The translations under genes and the position numbers were made by a program. The notes beneath the pieces were generated by a model. The model was not told the DNA's origin. It searched no databases and saw only the letters and a program-made list of their open reading frames with translations. A stretch of DNA of 64,000 bases from Andrena cerasifolii. Lineage: Eukaryota > Arthropoda > Insecta > Hymenoptera > Andrenidae. Positions 48,374-59,246 of the stretch are shown one piece after another (within the stretch, counting starts at the first letter, position 1; the number at the start of each line of letters is the position of its first letter). The DNA is taken from contig NC_135119.1 in NCBI RefSeq assembly GCF_050908995.1, positions 11,470,001 through 11,534,000 on the forward strand. Direction: 5' to 3'.

Positions 48374-48702
48374 CAGGGTGGGTAGGAAATTCCGTACGCC
48401 TCGTGATAATTAGCGGTGGGGGAACGGCACGCATGCGCGCGCTGTCAACCATCAACGCCAAGGTGGGAAACGAAACGGCGCCACCGTCAAGCCAAATCAA
48501 CTACCAAGTCAAGTGAGGCCGGGGTCAACCAGCGCCGCCTGGGAAGCTGTTGTCGACTGGGTAGTTGAGTTAGCTTGGCGCTGGCGTCGTTTCGTTTCCT
48601 ATCTTGGCGTTGATGGTTGACGTCGCAGCGCCATCACGCGCATGCGTGGCGTTCCCCCACCGCTAATTATCATGAAGCGTACGGTATTTCCTGCCCACCC
48701 TG
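48374..48702. mobile_element. Hairpin-like hAT MITE with 8-bp duplication TTGATGAG
   Basis: The ends are CAGGGTGGGTAGGAAAT and its reverse-complement relative closing CCCACCCTG. A perfect 8-bp duplication TTGATGAG flanks it (48366-48373 and 48703-48710). The arms are about 135 bp each and nearly complementary, leaving a loop of about 60 bp. GC content is far above the neighbourhood. No coding frame. Confidence 0.85.
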
Positions 48703-48725
48703 TTGATGAGGATCACTTGCATAGT

Positions 48726-48941
48726 GATCCTCTAGGGAGTGATCGGTATAACCGCAGCCATCTTGAAGCAAAACCAGAAATAAACAAATCTATCTCTTTC
48801 TATTAGTATTTCTGTCAGTAATTCTGTCTCTTTCTATCAGTATTGCTGTCTCTTTCTTTTTTACAGTTTCTTTCTCTGTCTACTTCCGCTTTTGCTCCAA
48901 AATACACATATTGTTCCGATCACTCCCTAGAGGATCACTAC
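48726..48941. mobile_element. Short element with perfect 24-bp inverted ends
   Basis: The 24 bases from 48726 (AGTGATCCTCTAGGGAG…) are exactly the reverse complement of 48918-48941. The interior holds a pyrimidine-rich minisatellite built from TCTCTTTCTATYAGTATT-like units. No duplication is clear. It lies only 15 bp from the end of the neighbouring hAT MITE. Confidence 0.7.
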
Positions 48942-51900
48942 ACTAGCAGGCCCAGGACAAAACGCACACTTTCCTCTTCTCCTGTTCTGCCCCACCTCCA
49001 ACTCCACACCTCCTATTCCTTTCCTCCTCGAGGCTAGCGACTAGCAAATGTGTGTCATTCAATAAATCCTCTGTAATGCAGAGAAAGACGAGCGTCAAAC
49101 TCGCCGGAAACATTTTATGGAAAGCGTGGTACAGCTTGTATAAATCAGAGGGGGCATTATGAATATTCAATAGCGCGATGTCGCGGTTCGATTAAATCGC
49201 GTGTTTCGCCGCATCCACCGTTCGTTGAGGCCGGGGGCAGCAGTCGCGACACGGGGTTCCTTCGCCAACGTTGCACACGGCACATCAAAGTCCTGCTTTC
49301 AAGGATGGGGGATGGATCCCCCCCGCGATTGGGAGGGTGGAAAAATTCGGTGAACGATCGGGACAACGAAAGTTTCCAGAAGGAAAGTCGGCGAGTGCCA
49401 GCGTCGTAACCGGTGCGAAGGCGATGCATCGCGGTTGCAGCAGCGGCGAATGAAGGAAAAATCGATGCATCGCCTGCGATTGTGGCCGAGCGCCGCCGAA
49501 GCCGGCTCAGCTGGGCCGAATCCGACGAACCAACGCTGGAACTGAAGGTACTTACCAGCGAACCGACTGAACCGATGCCACTGTAGCTGGGGGCAATCGG
49601 TGCAGCAACTTCGTGGCAACTTGCACTCGAACACCATTCTAGACGCTCCGGCGGGTTGACGCGCCAGCGGAAGCCGAATAATTCGGCGCGATTGCATCTC
49701 GAGAAGTGGAAAGTTCGGAATGACGAGCCACCACCGTCCACTCTCAAGTTTCGAAACATTCTTGCCAGATATACGTCGAGGATATCTGGGACGCGATTCG
49801 ACCTTCTTCGATTTGAAATTCTCCGCCAGGAGATGCGCCAAAGCATTTCCTTAATAATCCCGGCTGAATATTAATTCCCCGGGGCGCTTCTTGGACGCGG
49901 AATTCTAATTATACGGTCTCGCGTGATTCCCCAAAACTGGTACAAGCTCTGCTTTACGTTACTCTTCTCGTTGCGTATTTTTCAAGGGACGTAGATAACG
50001 GACACTCGTTTAGAGAAGCATCGTTTCAATGCACGACAATTCAATTACCATTTAGCATTGTATTTCACGGGCCCCGCCAGAGATTTCTATTTAAATTCGT
50101 TAAACCAAAGAGCAAGAGAATAAGCGACTCCATTATCTGCATTGAAACACGTATGAAACGGACTTTTCAAAGGGAAGAGAGCCTTTTGTTTATCTTAGCC
50201 ATTGTGTTAATTCGTAACAGAGGCTGATAAGAGATTTTCGCCTAAACGGGCAAAAGAATATATCTCGCTTGCATTGAATGAAGAATGGAAGCGTGCACTT
50301 TTGCAGAAGCTTGACTTTATCAATTCAAATCTTTGTTGAAGAGTGGCGCGTCTATCGAGATAAGGAGCGATCACTATTTTGTGGAACGGTTTTGTTATCG
50401 ATCGCTCAGTCGACTTCGTAATCTCGTAATTTCATGGTTTATCAGTTTAGAAATGAAAGGATATCGGGGTAAGCTATTATCGGCGGGCAGTGCAAGGGAA
50501 ACGGGAAACTCTCGGGGGGGTGCGCAAATGTCAAGAGGTTTTCCCATAATTTTTTAGCGAAGCTTTTCTCAAGGGATTCATTTGGTATTAATTTTAATTG
50601 GTATTAAGTTTAATGCCATTCACGTCTGGTTCGAGTGAAGTAGCGGTTATATGCCTCTTAAGGCGGGAATCCTATTTTTGGGCCCAAAAATATAGCAAAA
50701 TTTGGGAATTTTTTTTTAAGAAACTAGCAATTCGATTCATCTGAACTTCGGGTCATGCTTTTATGCAGCCTTGAAGGAGTTGCAGGTTTTTTTATATTAA
50801 TTTTTAATCGTAAATATAGGAGTTAAGCATGATCGACTATCATGCCGCGCAAAGTTCGCCGTCCGCTGGTGTGCATGATATTTATCTTCCAGGTAATCTA
50901 CAACGGAAAAATGAAACAGTGTTTTATTTTATACATATGTAGGTTAAATTTGATGAACCAGAATATCGACAAGTTACATATTTTTTTGCTACATAAGAAA
51001 ATTTGTGAATTTTGCTAGCAAAAATTAACGTTTGATTTGTAAACTCACTTTATTTTTCTGGAAATTATTATTATATCAGTCTAAATTTATTTTTAAACTG
51101 CAACTTCTACAAAGATGCATAAAAACATGGTCCAAATTTCAGGTGCTTCGAGTCTTAAAAAAGTTCTTAAAAAAATATCTCAAACTTTGCTATGCCTTTG
51201 GCCCCGAAAACTAAGATTCCCCTTAATACCTATGATGGTGCTAGCACCCTTGGAATACGCGAGATCTCTATCGCAACGTTTTAACTTATTCTCTTCATTC
51301 GTGATATAATTCATTTTCAGTTTTAAGATTCTGGAGAAACGGATGAAGTCGACGATAAAAATGTACCTACGAAATCGATGATTTATAGCCAGTTGCACCG
51401 CTCTGCTCTCGTTTGTGCCGAAACTGTAGGGCGAATTATGGCATTGATTTTCAGAAACAGCCACGCTTCGATTCACTTGCGAATCAACTATACCCTAATC
51501 GGATTAGCGAACGGGGGATTATGTAATGCTAGTTGAGCTCATCCTCTCCCTTGTTCCGGGCTTTTTATGCCCGGGTTTACAGGATGTAGATGCAATCCTA
51601 TAGCCTCTCGCGGGCGCAGCGAATGTAAAATGAGAAACGTATGCTTCACGGTTTTATTCCATTTTGAATTTTCCTTCGAATATTTGCTCCGCGAAACGTC
51701 ATGTTTTAAACATGCACACCTCTATGCATCGGGCAAACTCTCGCCAGCACTTAGAAAATTGGTCGCTTTTCAACTGTTACGCAGTTTTTTCGCCTCCCAT
51801 CTTATACATACGTAGGAGTTCGTTCGAGCTTTGTCTGCGTAGGTTCTGGCGTTATCTTTCGTATTGATTGCAGCAAATATGAATATTCAGTGACGCACGA

Positions 51901-53205
51901 TCATTCAAAGAAATTCCTGTTGCAAAAGTCGCGTGTTCTTATTTTCGAATATCTACACAGAGTTCTTTATTAGTACAGACACGGCGTTCAATCATTCTTA
52001 TCAATTTACTCTTGTAATCTGTTATTGTCCTTTATTACACTGAACCTCTTTAAAGTTTAAACAAAACTGTTCCAGTGCTCCCTTTAAGTAGTCTTCGCAA
52101 CAATGTTTCGACGATAAGCTCCTGTCAGTTAGATGAATAATAAGAGAAAAGACTGCGATACTTGGGAATCTTTTTAAGAGAAACCCTCAAATTATATTAA
52201 TTAAAAATTGTATGCTTATATTTGTACATATTTAGACAACATTTTAAAAAAAATTAAATTAAAAAAACACTACCTAAACCTTGAAACGTGTTTTTCTCAA
52301 AACGATGTTTTTCGAATTGGTTGGATTTACTTCAAATTCGGTACATATCTGCAGTAGATGTCCCATTCTCGTTGGTACTAAAACTAAGTCCGTTTTTGCG
52401 AAATTAGACTCTTGCGACTTAAAAATACAGCGAAATGTTTGCAGAAATCGAACTCTATTTTAGACGCTGCCATTTTTTTTTATTTTACAGTATATCTCAT
52501 TTAATCTAGTTCAGACGATAGCCACACTCGTACAGATTACACAAATTTTTAAATTTTGCATTTCAGACAACTACAGCCAATGATTTTATGTTTGTAAGGC
52601 GCTCTATTTGAAGCACTATAACTCCGGATATAACCACTATTTTTGCATACAATTTTTTTTTTATATTCTCTAAAGACTGACAAATAAAGCCACAAAGCTG
52701 GCAGTAAATATAATTAATGGTTTTGTTTTAAAAAATTCCGAAAGATCGCATCATTTTTCGTCCGTCAAGGTAGGGAGACCCCTTAAACTTCTAAAACCTC
52801 TGCTCTGATCGCTGTTCGTGGTTCCCATTCTCCTTAACTTTTACCTTCGCGTTCCCTTTACCTCTCTCCTTTTTCATCTTACCTTACTTGGCTGTTTATA
52901 ATATTTATTTGACTATTATGTTTGCTACTACTATTACTAAGATTTTTTTTGTATCTATTTTGTAACTATCATTAACTTTTCTTTTGCTCTTATTTCTCTG
53001 CTTTTGTTTCTTTTAATTATTTTTCTTTTGCACTTCCTAATTGTCTGTTCTATGCTTGTGTAACTGCGATTTGTACTTCTTATAACAAAGTGTTTATCCC
53101 GTTGATATACTTAAATAAATAATACTAATAATTGCAAAAGTAACCTCAGGCTTGCTCCATCACGTGGTCTTCCCACAGCTTGCCTTCATATTTTTATACT
53201 CTAAT
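48942..53205. other. Intergenic or intronic, no exon recognised
   Basis: A GC-richer block (49150-49870) is open on two minus-strand frames (229 and 180 codons), but they overlap, are compositionally biased and have no domain. From 50580 the DNA is AT-rich. No tRNA or bounded repeat was recognised. Confidence 0.4.
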
Positions 53206-53570
53206 CAGTGGCGGATTTAAGCAAAAAGGCCCAGGTGGCAAACGTTGAGGGGTCCATTTTTCGGGAAAATGAAGAGGTAGTTTACTAAAAGGGGGTGAAT
53301 GTACAGAAAAATATAGAAACAAAAGTGCTTGGATAAAATCACAATTTATTTTTGAAGACAGGGCCCTTGGGGGGCCTTCTGAGCTGGGCCCATTTTTCGG
53401 AAAACTAAAGCGATAGTTTACTGAAAACATGCTCAGTGTAATAATACAGAAAAAGAATATAGTTTGGATAAAATCATAATTTCTTTTTAAGGATGGGGCC
53501 TTGGTGGGGCCTTCCAAGCAGGGGCCCAGGTGGCAACTGCTCAGCAGCCGCCCTGTTAAATCCGCCACTG
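53206..53570. mobile_element. hAT-like MITE with two internal tandem units (copy 2)
   Basis: The ends CAGTGGCGGATTTAA and TTAAATCCGCCACTG are flanked by ACTCTAAT (53198-53205) and ACTGTAAT (53571-53578), 7/8 matches to an 8-bp duplication. Two diverged units of about 135 bp share GAAAATGAAGAGGTAGTTTA with the element at 26980-27484, which has three. Confidence 0.82.
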
Positions 53571-53578
53571 ACTGTAAT

Positions 53579-54129
53579 ATACGATTAAATGAAATTAGTA
53601 GGGAAAAATCAGCAAATAAAATCTATTTCGAGCCACTTCTGAGTACATGTATTCACAAAAACTGTGAAACTTGTTTATATAAATCAAAACCCGTAATACA
53701 TACTCCACTTTTCATTTCCAATAATCCCCCATCGTATTAACCTTCCACTAGCCTCGGTATCTTTTTTCCATCTCCCTAATATTTAAATGAAAACGTCTTC
53801 CCTGTTCCTAGCTTACAGCGCCCAGATTTCCTAAAAAACATTTGTAAGAAAAGCAGCCAAAAATATATAAACCACAGCCGATATATTGAAAAGAGTTTCT
53901 TCCTCGCAATGCTGTGTTTAACAGAGTCGGGCGAGATTTTTATTTAAATAGAATTTCTAATAACGAATAAAAGTTAAAAAAAAAAAATGTCATTCCTTCG
54001 TTAACCCGAGTTAACATTATTCGACACATGGCGAATAATCTTTGAAACTTTCGTTCGTTATTAGAAAAATTTTATTTAAATAATAATTTCGCCGATCTCT
54101 GCTGCGTTATCAGTAAAAGTGGCCCGTCG
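53579..54129. other. AT-rich intergenic DNA
   Basis: I see nothing here beyond A/T homopolymer runs. Confidence 0.5.
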
Positions 54130-54780
54130 AAGCGCCAGGCGGCTCGAATCGTGGCGCGGTACCTTGAGCCGCGCCTGGCCGCCGGGAGAAGTCTGAGGGG
54201 AGTCGAGCGGCGTGGTGGGAGCAGCGAGGAGCCTGGCAGGCAGTTGGGAAGGAGTACCGCGTGTCTGCCGTCTCTGTCTTTGGTTCAGTTGGAGTTCGGC
54301 GCGCAGCCGGTTCGTATCTGTGTGTATCGCGGCCGCGACTTCCGCCTGATCGCTCGTTTCTTCGCCGCGACTCGCGTCGTCGATACGCCGCCGTCGACCC
54401 CGAGTGTGCCCACGTTGACGTCTGTCACCGGGAACGCGGTCATCGGGTCGATTCACGGAATAAAGGTTGGTAACGAGCAGCGATTCGCAGCGTCCACGTA
54501 TAGTTTCCCTCGGCGACTCGGAGCGCGCGCGTCGCGTGGTCTTTAGCGGCGGACAGTTTCCTCGGAGCTTCCTAACGAAATTTCGCTCCTCGCGGACGGT
54601 TACGCGCGACGGCATAGGCTGGCTGGTGGTTACGCGGCACGAGCGACTCCCTTTCGCAACGGTGATTCATTGGCGGGGAGTGCGTAGGGCCAGGTTCGTT
54701 TGTTGCTAGCAACGCGGAAGATAATTCGCGAGCGCAAACGTTGCGACGTAGATTCCTCCGAAATATCGATCGGTTGACGC
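54130..54780 (+). promoter_or_regulatory. CpG island-like candidate promoter
   Basis: GC and CpG content rise sharply here. An arthropod initiator-like TTCAGTT lies at 54285-54290, and the following CpG-rich sequence reaches a possible donor GGTTGGTAAC near 54465. Open frames on both strands are by-products of the composition. It could be the first exon of a plus-strand gene continuing to the right. Confidence 0.25.
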
Positions 54781-56289
54781 GAGCTCGCCAGCCGACGATG
54801 GATCTGCGTCTTCGACGAACGTCACTCGCTCTTGGGACGCGCCTTCGTGGGTGGATAACGTTCGCGCGGTTTTTTTTTTTCCGTCGCTGACATTGAAAGC
54901 TTGTTTATCAGAAGCTAGGACGTAGTTGTTTATTTCCTCTCCCCCTCTTCTGCTCGCAAGAGAATTCGACTGCCGCGACGAGTGTTCCGAAATGAATCGC
55001 AAAGTGCGGTCGTAGTTTTCCACAGTCGATCCGTTGACACTTCTCGGGCTGTTTACAGTGTTGCCGGCCATTAGACGGGCCGCGTTTTTCGCTAGAATTA
55101 TGTGGTGGGAACCGTTATGGGCGAGATTCCAGGAGGCTCGGTAGATTGCGCGTTGTGTCGTCGGAAAAAATCGGGGTTAATTATTGCCTTCATTATCGCG
55201 ATCGGTAATTTATTATTTCGGACGAGCGATTAATCAGGGAAGCTAGGTAGCGCTGGCGCTGACATCATTGGCAGCTAATTCATCAGTGGCATGCGTATCT
55301 AGCGTGTATCTAGTGTAACGATGGACGTTCGCCGAGATGTCTGCTGTCACCGGTGCAACCGTTATTCGACAGTAAAATTCTTGTTAACAAACTCCCACCG
55401 GTAAAAGGAGGCGAAGAGTAATTAATCAATCTTCTGCCGTAATTATTTCGCTATATAATTACGCTGCGCTCGCAACAGGCCACGCTCGTCGGGCGCTCCG
55501 AAATTAACCTCGTCGGTAAACAAAATCTCGAGATCGAGATATTGGATTTGCAAAATTGAAGCTGAAAAATTCAGTCCGTTCCGGGACGAGATTTCCGGCA
55601 CGCTTCGAAGTCGCCCGTCGAGTTTACAATTTTCCACTTAGTTAACCTTGCCCGGTGAAGTCTGAACAGGTCGAAAGTACGCGCGAATCGGAGTGCGCGG
55701 AGTGATTGTGCGTTGATAAGAGGACAATGAGAAGCATTGCTGACTCAGCCGGCCCGTGCTTTTAACATTGCCCCCTTTTTTTTTTCCGCCATCCTCATCG
55801 TTGTCGAAGCTAACGAAGTGTCATTGCTATTGACACGTCTCCTTCTCTCCCGCATTCGAGAGACATAATACAAAATACACGCGTGCAGGACGTTCACCCG
55901 GTATCGACGCGCAAAGGTTCTTATTTATACGCGCGTTAACGGGTCGCAGAAACGGACGGAGGTTACCGGCTCCTCGGGCTCGAAACTTTTCTTACCGACG
56001 CGGCGGAGGGCAAAGCTTTCCGCGTCGATAACTCGGCGTCAATAATTCACCTGTACACGGTCCGAGAGACTCCCCTCAGCTTTCTAAAGGCATCGGAAGC
56101 GGAAAAAGCCGGCTGCGGGGTCTCTCGAGCCCCATTTCGTGTTGCGTTGAAAATAAATTGGAAGCTCGACGCGCGACTAGAAGGCGGTACGCCCCGTGAA
56201 TCGGTGCTCGCGGACTTTAACCTAAATTCTGTCCACGACGAAACAGCGAAGTTTCCCGCGCGAACGGGTGAGCCAATCGGAGGGGAGGA
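54781..56289. other. CpG-rich DNA, no exon recognised
   Basis: Between two promoter-like blocks. A minus-strand frame at 54706-55071 (121 codons) has a protein-like composition but no domain. The rest has only short frames. Confidence 0.35.
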
Positions 56290-56595
56290 GTCGGCCGATC
56301 GTATTTGAGAAGGAATTCGCGTGTGTCGCGTCGAGGGAGGCAAAGCGAGTCGAGTAAGCGGGAAATAGCAGAGACGACCGGTGGACGATCATGGTGTGAC
56401 TCGGGCGTCGAGAGAGATCTTTTCGGAAAGATCGACGAGGTCGACCGGTGGTTGTGTGGTGATTGGTTTTGGTGGTGGTTGTGGTGCTTGCTACGCTCCT
56501 GGGAGTCGGAAGCCCGTTGGCATCTGGGCCTCGTTTACGTCGGTTTACTCATGCTGGGAGTTTTGAAGCGGCGCTGGAAGCCATCGAAAAGGTGA
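56290..56595 (+). other. Candidate first exon with canonical donor
   Basis: GC-rich sequence ends at AAAAG followed by the strong donor GTGAGT at about 56593. Three plus frames are partly open and none gives a recognisable protein, so it may be a 5' UTR exon. An ATG at about 56550 opens a short frame that reaches the donor. The downstream exon is not found, and the gene would extend past the window. Confidence 0.25.
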
Positions 56596-56978
56596 GTCCT
56601 TCGTGCTCTTCCATGTAACGAACATTTCGCGGTGTCTCTTCGAAGGAGAGAGGTCACGCGACGGAATCGTCGACCGTTCTTACTTTTTCTCAAACTCCTT
56701 AGATCGTCCATATTGCAAATAATTATTTGTCACGATGCGATAGTGGCTCGCTTCGATGCGAACAGTAATAGGCTAGGTAAGTACCGCGGACAGCGCTGCC
56801 TCGCGGTGACTTTTTTGAAAAGTGGGATGATTAATCGAATGTGGTTGAATATAGTAGGGAAAGAAATGAAGGTGAAATTAGCGGAAGTTTTAAATGTTTG
56901 AATTTAGTTAAAAGACAAACTCTGTACCAAATTCACTGGACGGCTAGGAAACACGCATAACCTGCGTAACATTCAAAC

Positions 56979-57158
56979 ATGAATTCTGCAGAACGCATTG
57001 CGTTATTTGTGAAAGATACTAATCGTGAACGTCGTATACGTTGCGTGGTTGGTTGTACAAATATGGAGCATAAAAATCCAGAGCTCCAATTTTATAGATT
57101 TCCTTCTCGGTCTTGGGAAGACGAAAGAACAAAAAATGGATTGCTTCTGTGCGTTTTG
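56979..57158 (+). pseudogene. THAP zinc-finger exon with frameshift
   Basis: The frame from ATG 56979 encodes RRIRCVVGCTN and then PELQFYRFPSRSWEDE, the start of a THAP (C2CH) DNA-binding domain. The first Cys pair and the conserved FYRFP are visible. After the A6 run near 57130 the frame loses similarity, while the next frame resumes a THAP-like KWIA text and runs to a consensus donor GTAAGT at about 57160. A one-base loss in the A-run is the simplest reading. The remaining Cys and His would have been in a later exon, not found. It may derive from a P-element-like transposon or a host THAP gene. Confidence 0.5.
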
Positions 57159-57169
57159 TGACGTAAGTG

Positions 57170-57290
57170 TGGGATCAGGAACCCCCCTGTCATAAGAAGG
57201 GGTGCCTATGAAGGAACCACGGGGAGTTGGCATAGCCGTAGTGGTTAACGCTGCTGATCAGCACGCGGGATGGCTCGAGTTCGAAATACA
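57170..57290 (+). repeat. tRNA-derived SINE-like repeat, copy 2
   Basis: It starts GTGTGGGATCAGGAACCC directly after the donor of the THAP-like exon. It contains ATAGCCGTAGTGGTTAACG (A box at about 57233) and GAGTTCGAAAT (B box at about 57277), spaced as in tRNA genes. The cloverleaf is not complete, so it is a SINE-like derivative. Copy 1 is at 48178. Confidence 0.5.
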
Positions 57291-58961
57291 CTGGAATTTA
57301 CTGCTTGAAATCCAACTTTTATTTAAATCCAGCAGTATTTTAATGTTATTCTGCCGTCTTTAGTTAAAACGTCCTATCTAACATTTTGAAAGAACCGAGA
57401 AAACTGAAGTTTTATCATTTACTTTGTACCGTCCCTATTTTCCTTCAATCAAATTAAAACATGTTGTCATTATTTCGTAACAGCCTAATATAATTTTTTG
57501 TAATAGGTGTACTGGTAGGTGATGTATTATTACCGTACCAACTGATTAATTGTTTTAGATAGGATATTATAACCATTTGGAAAGAAGTTAGGTTAAATAC
57601 GTTATACTATTTATAAATCTTTACGAAGCACGTAGAGTTTTCTAACTTTAATTAAAAGGTAAAAGGCGCGTGGAACTTCAAGTATTTCAACATATCTCAA
57701 AAAATGAAAAAAAATGCTAGATAGTACAGTTTAACTAAGGAGGGCAGTATTGTAACCACGTACAACCCGTTAAACAATAAATTACAAAACGCATATTTCA
57801 CGTTTGAATCTTAAACAGTTGCCGCTCGTATACTCCCAAAATTGAAAAAAAAATCCGATAGACGATGCGGAGATACTTACTTAGCCTACGCGGCGGCAAT
57901 AGTGATCTTTACGTAAGCAATGAGTTTTATAATAGTAAATAGCGAGCTGTAACGCGACCGCGTTGCTAAATTCCTGCCAATATTGCACCGTACGAAGAAA
58001 TTTGTTGCGGCGTTATTTACAACAGCGCCGTAACTAGAACAATAGAACAATGGAACAATAGAGTAATGTGGCTGTAACGAGAGGCAGCGTTACAGAACGA
58101 GCGGCGCGGCGCAAATAAACGGGCCGGCGTGCACTGCGATCCAAGTTGTCGAAAAGGTGGAAAAATCATCGGATAGGAGTCGGCGCGGGGACGCGTGCAC
58201 GGCGGATCAAAGAATCTCGACGTTTCGTCATATTTGTCCAGCGACTTCTTTCCCCTTTCGAAACGGTTGTATCCTGTTTCGTGGGATCTCGAGGGTAACC
58301 GTAGCTCTCTATTTGAGATGTCGTTAGTCGAGAGGATCAGCTGCAGGGCCAAGAGCAAATACACCTGCCTCCGCCTTCTGATTTCGTATTTGTCGGAAGA
58401 TTGCTTCAGAAGTGAACGCGTCGCCCCCTCGCAGGACCTTCGTAAAGGTCGCCGTTTCCTCGAGCGGCCACCTCGTCCCGGGACCCCGAAAATATTATTT
58501 CGACCATGGGAGAGATTTATTGGAATGGGCGGGGAGGAAAATCGAAAAGGGACGTCGGATTGCTGTCCCTTGCATCTGTCCCTTTAAAAGATGAAAGTCA
58601 CTAGTGTAGCGGGTCGACAGAATCGATTTTTTTTCATCAATCAGTAGTCGAACGTCACGAAAATATGCCTACAAGGTCGCAGAGGGAAATTCGAAAAATT
58701 AAAGCGGCTGTAGCCGGTTTGCTACGAAGTAGCAGGTGGTGCAGGCTTTGCAATTCGCGGGCAATGTAACTAAAAACATATTCAACCGATCGACTTGGCC
58801 TTGTGTATGAATGTTTGTCAACATTTTCTTCATTGAAACCAGCTATTGGTGTAATGACATTATTTAAATGATTAGTATCTTTGCACATTTAAGGCAACAT
58901 TTCATTGGTAAAAGTGAACTTCTTTTCGAGGGGCCGCCATTTGTTAAATTTTTAATCTTTC
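57291..58961. other. Intergenic or intronic, no exon recognised
   Basis: AT-rich to about 57900, CpG-richer from 57950 to 58600 with overlapping short frames on both strands (the longest 130 codons on plus). No domain recognised. Confidence 0.4.
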
Positions 58962-59246
58962 AACCCTTAACTGGTATCCTGGGGTCGCTCATGACCCCAA
59001 GCACCCAAAGTTCGATGTACAATTTTCGGTTGTCTAAGTTGGTAAACTGAATTTCTAATTAATTTTATAATAACAGTTTAACTTTCCACGCTTATATTAT
59101 TTTCTACATTACCTAAGAAGAAAATATTCATAGTGGTTGCTCTAGTGTCGACTTCACAAATTTCTATGTCCTTTTTTATTTGGGGTCTGCCACGACCCCG
59201 GTATACCAGTCACGTTTGCCAAAAACAGTATACCAGTTAAGGGTTA
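58962..59246. mobile_element. piggyBac-like MITE at TTAA sites
   Basis: The left end AACCCTTAACTGGTAT and the right end ATACCAGTTAAGGGTT are exact reverse complements, with TTAA at 58967-58970 and 59237-59240. Subterminal GGGGTCGCTCATGACCCC on the left and GGGTCTGCCACGACCCC on the right echo the palindromic GGGTC motifs of piggyBac-type elements. No transposase frame. Confidence 0.65.

Noticed and set aside
49157..49846. Minus-strand open frame of 229 codons
   Set aside because: It overlaps a 180-codon frame on the same strand in GC-rich DNA, has Arg/Ser-biased chance composition and shows no domain, so I treat it as a composition artefact.
54076..54615. Minus-strand open frame of 179 codons opposite the CpG block
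   Set aside because: Arg-rich and antisense to another long frame; typical of CpG islands, with no domain or splice context.
54706..55071. Minus-strand frame of 121 codons with a fairly protein-like composition
   Set aside because: The start context is weak, no domain is recognisable and no linked exon was found. Kept out of the gene list, although a homology search could change this.
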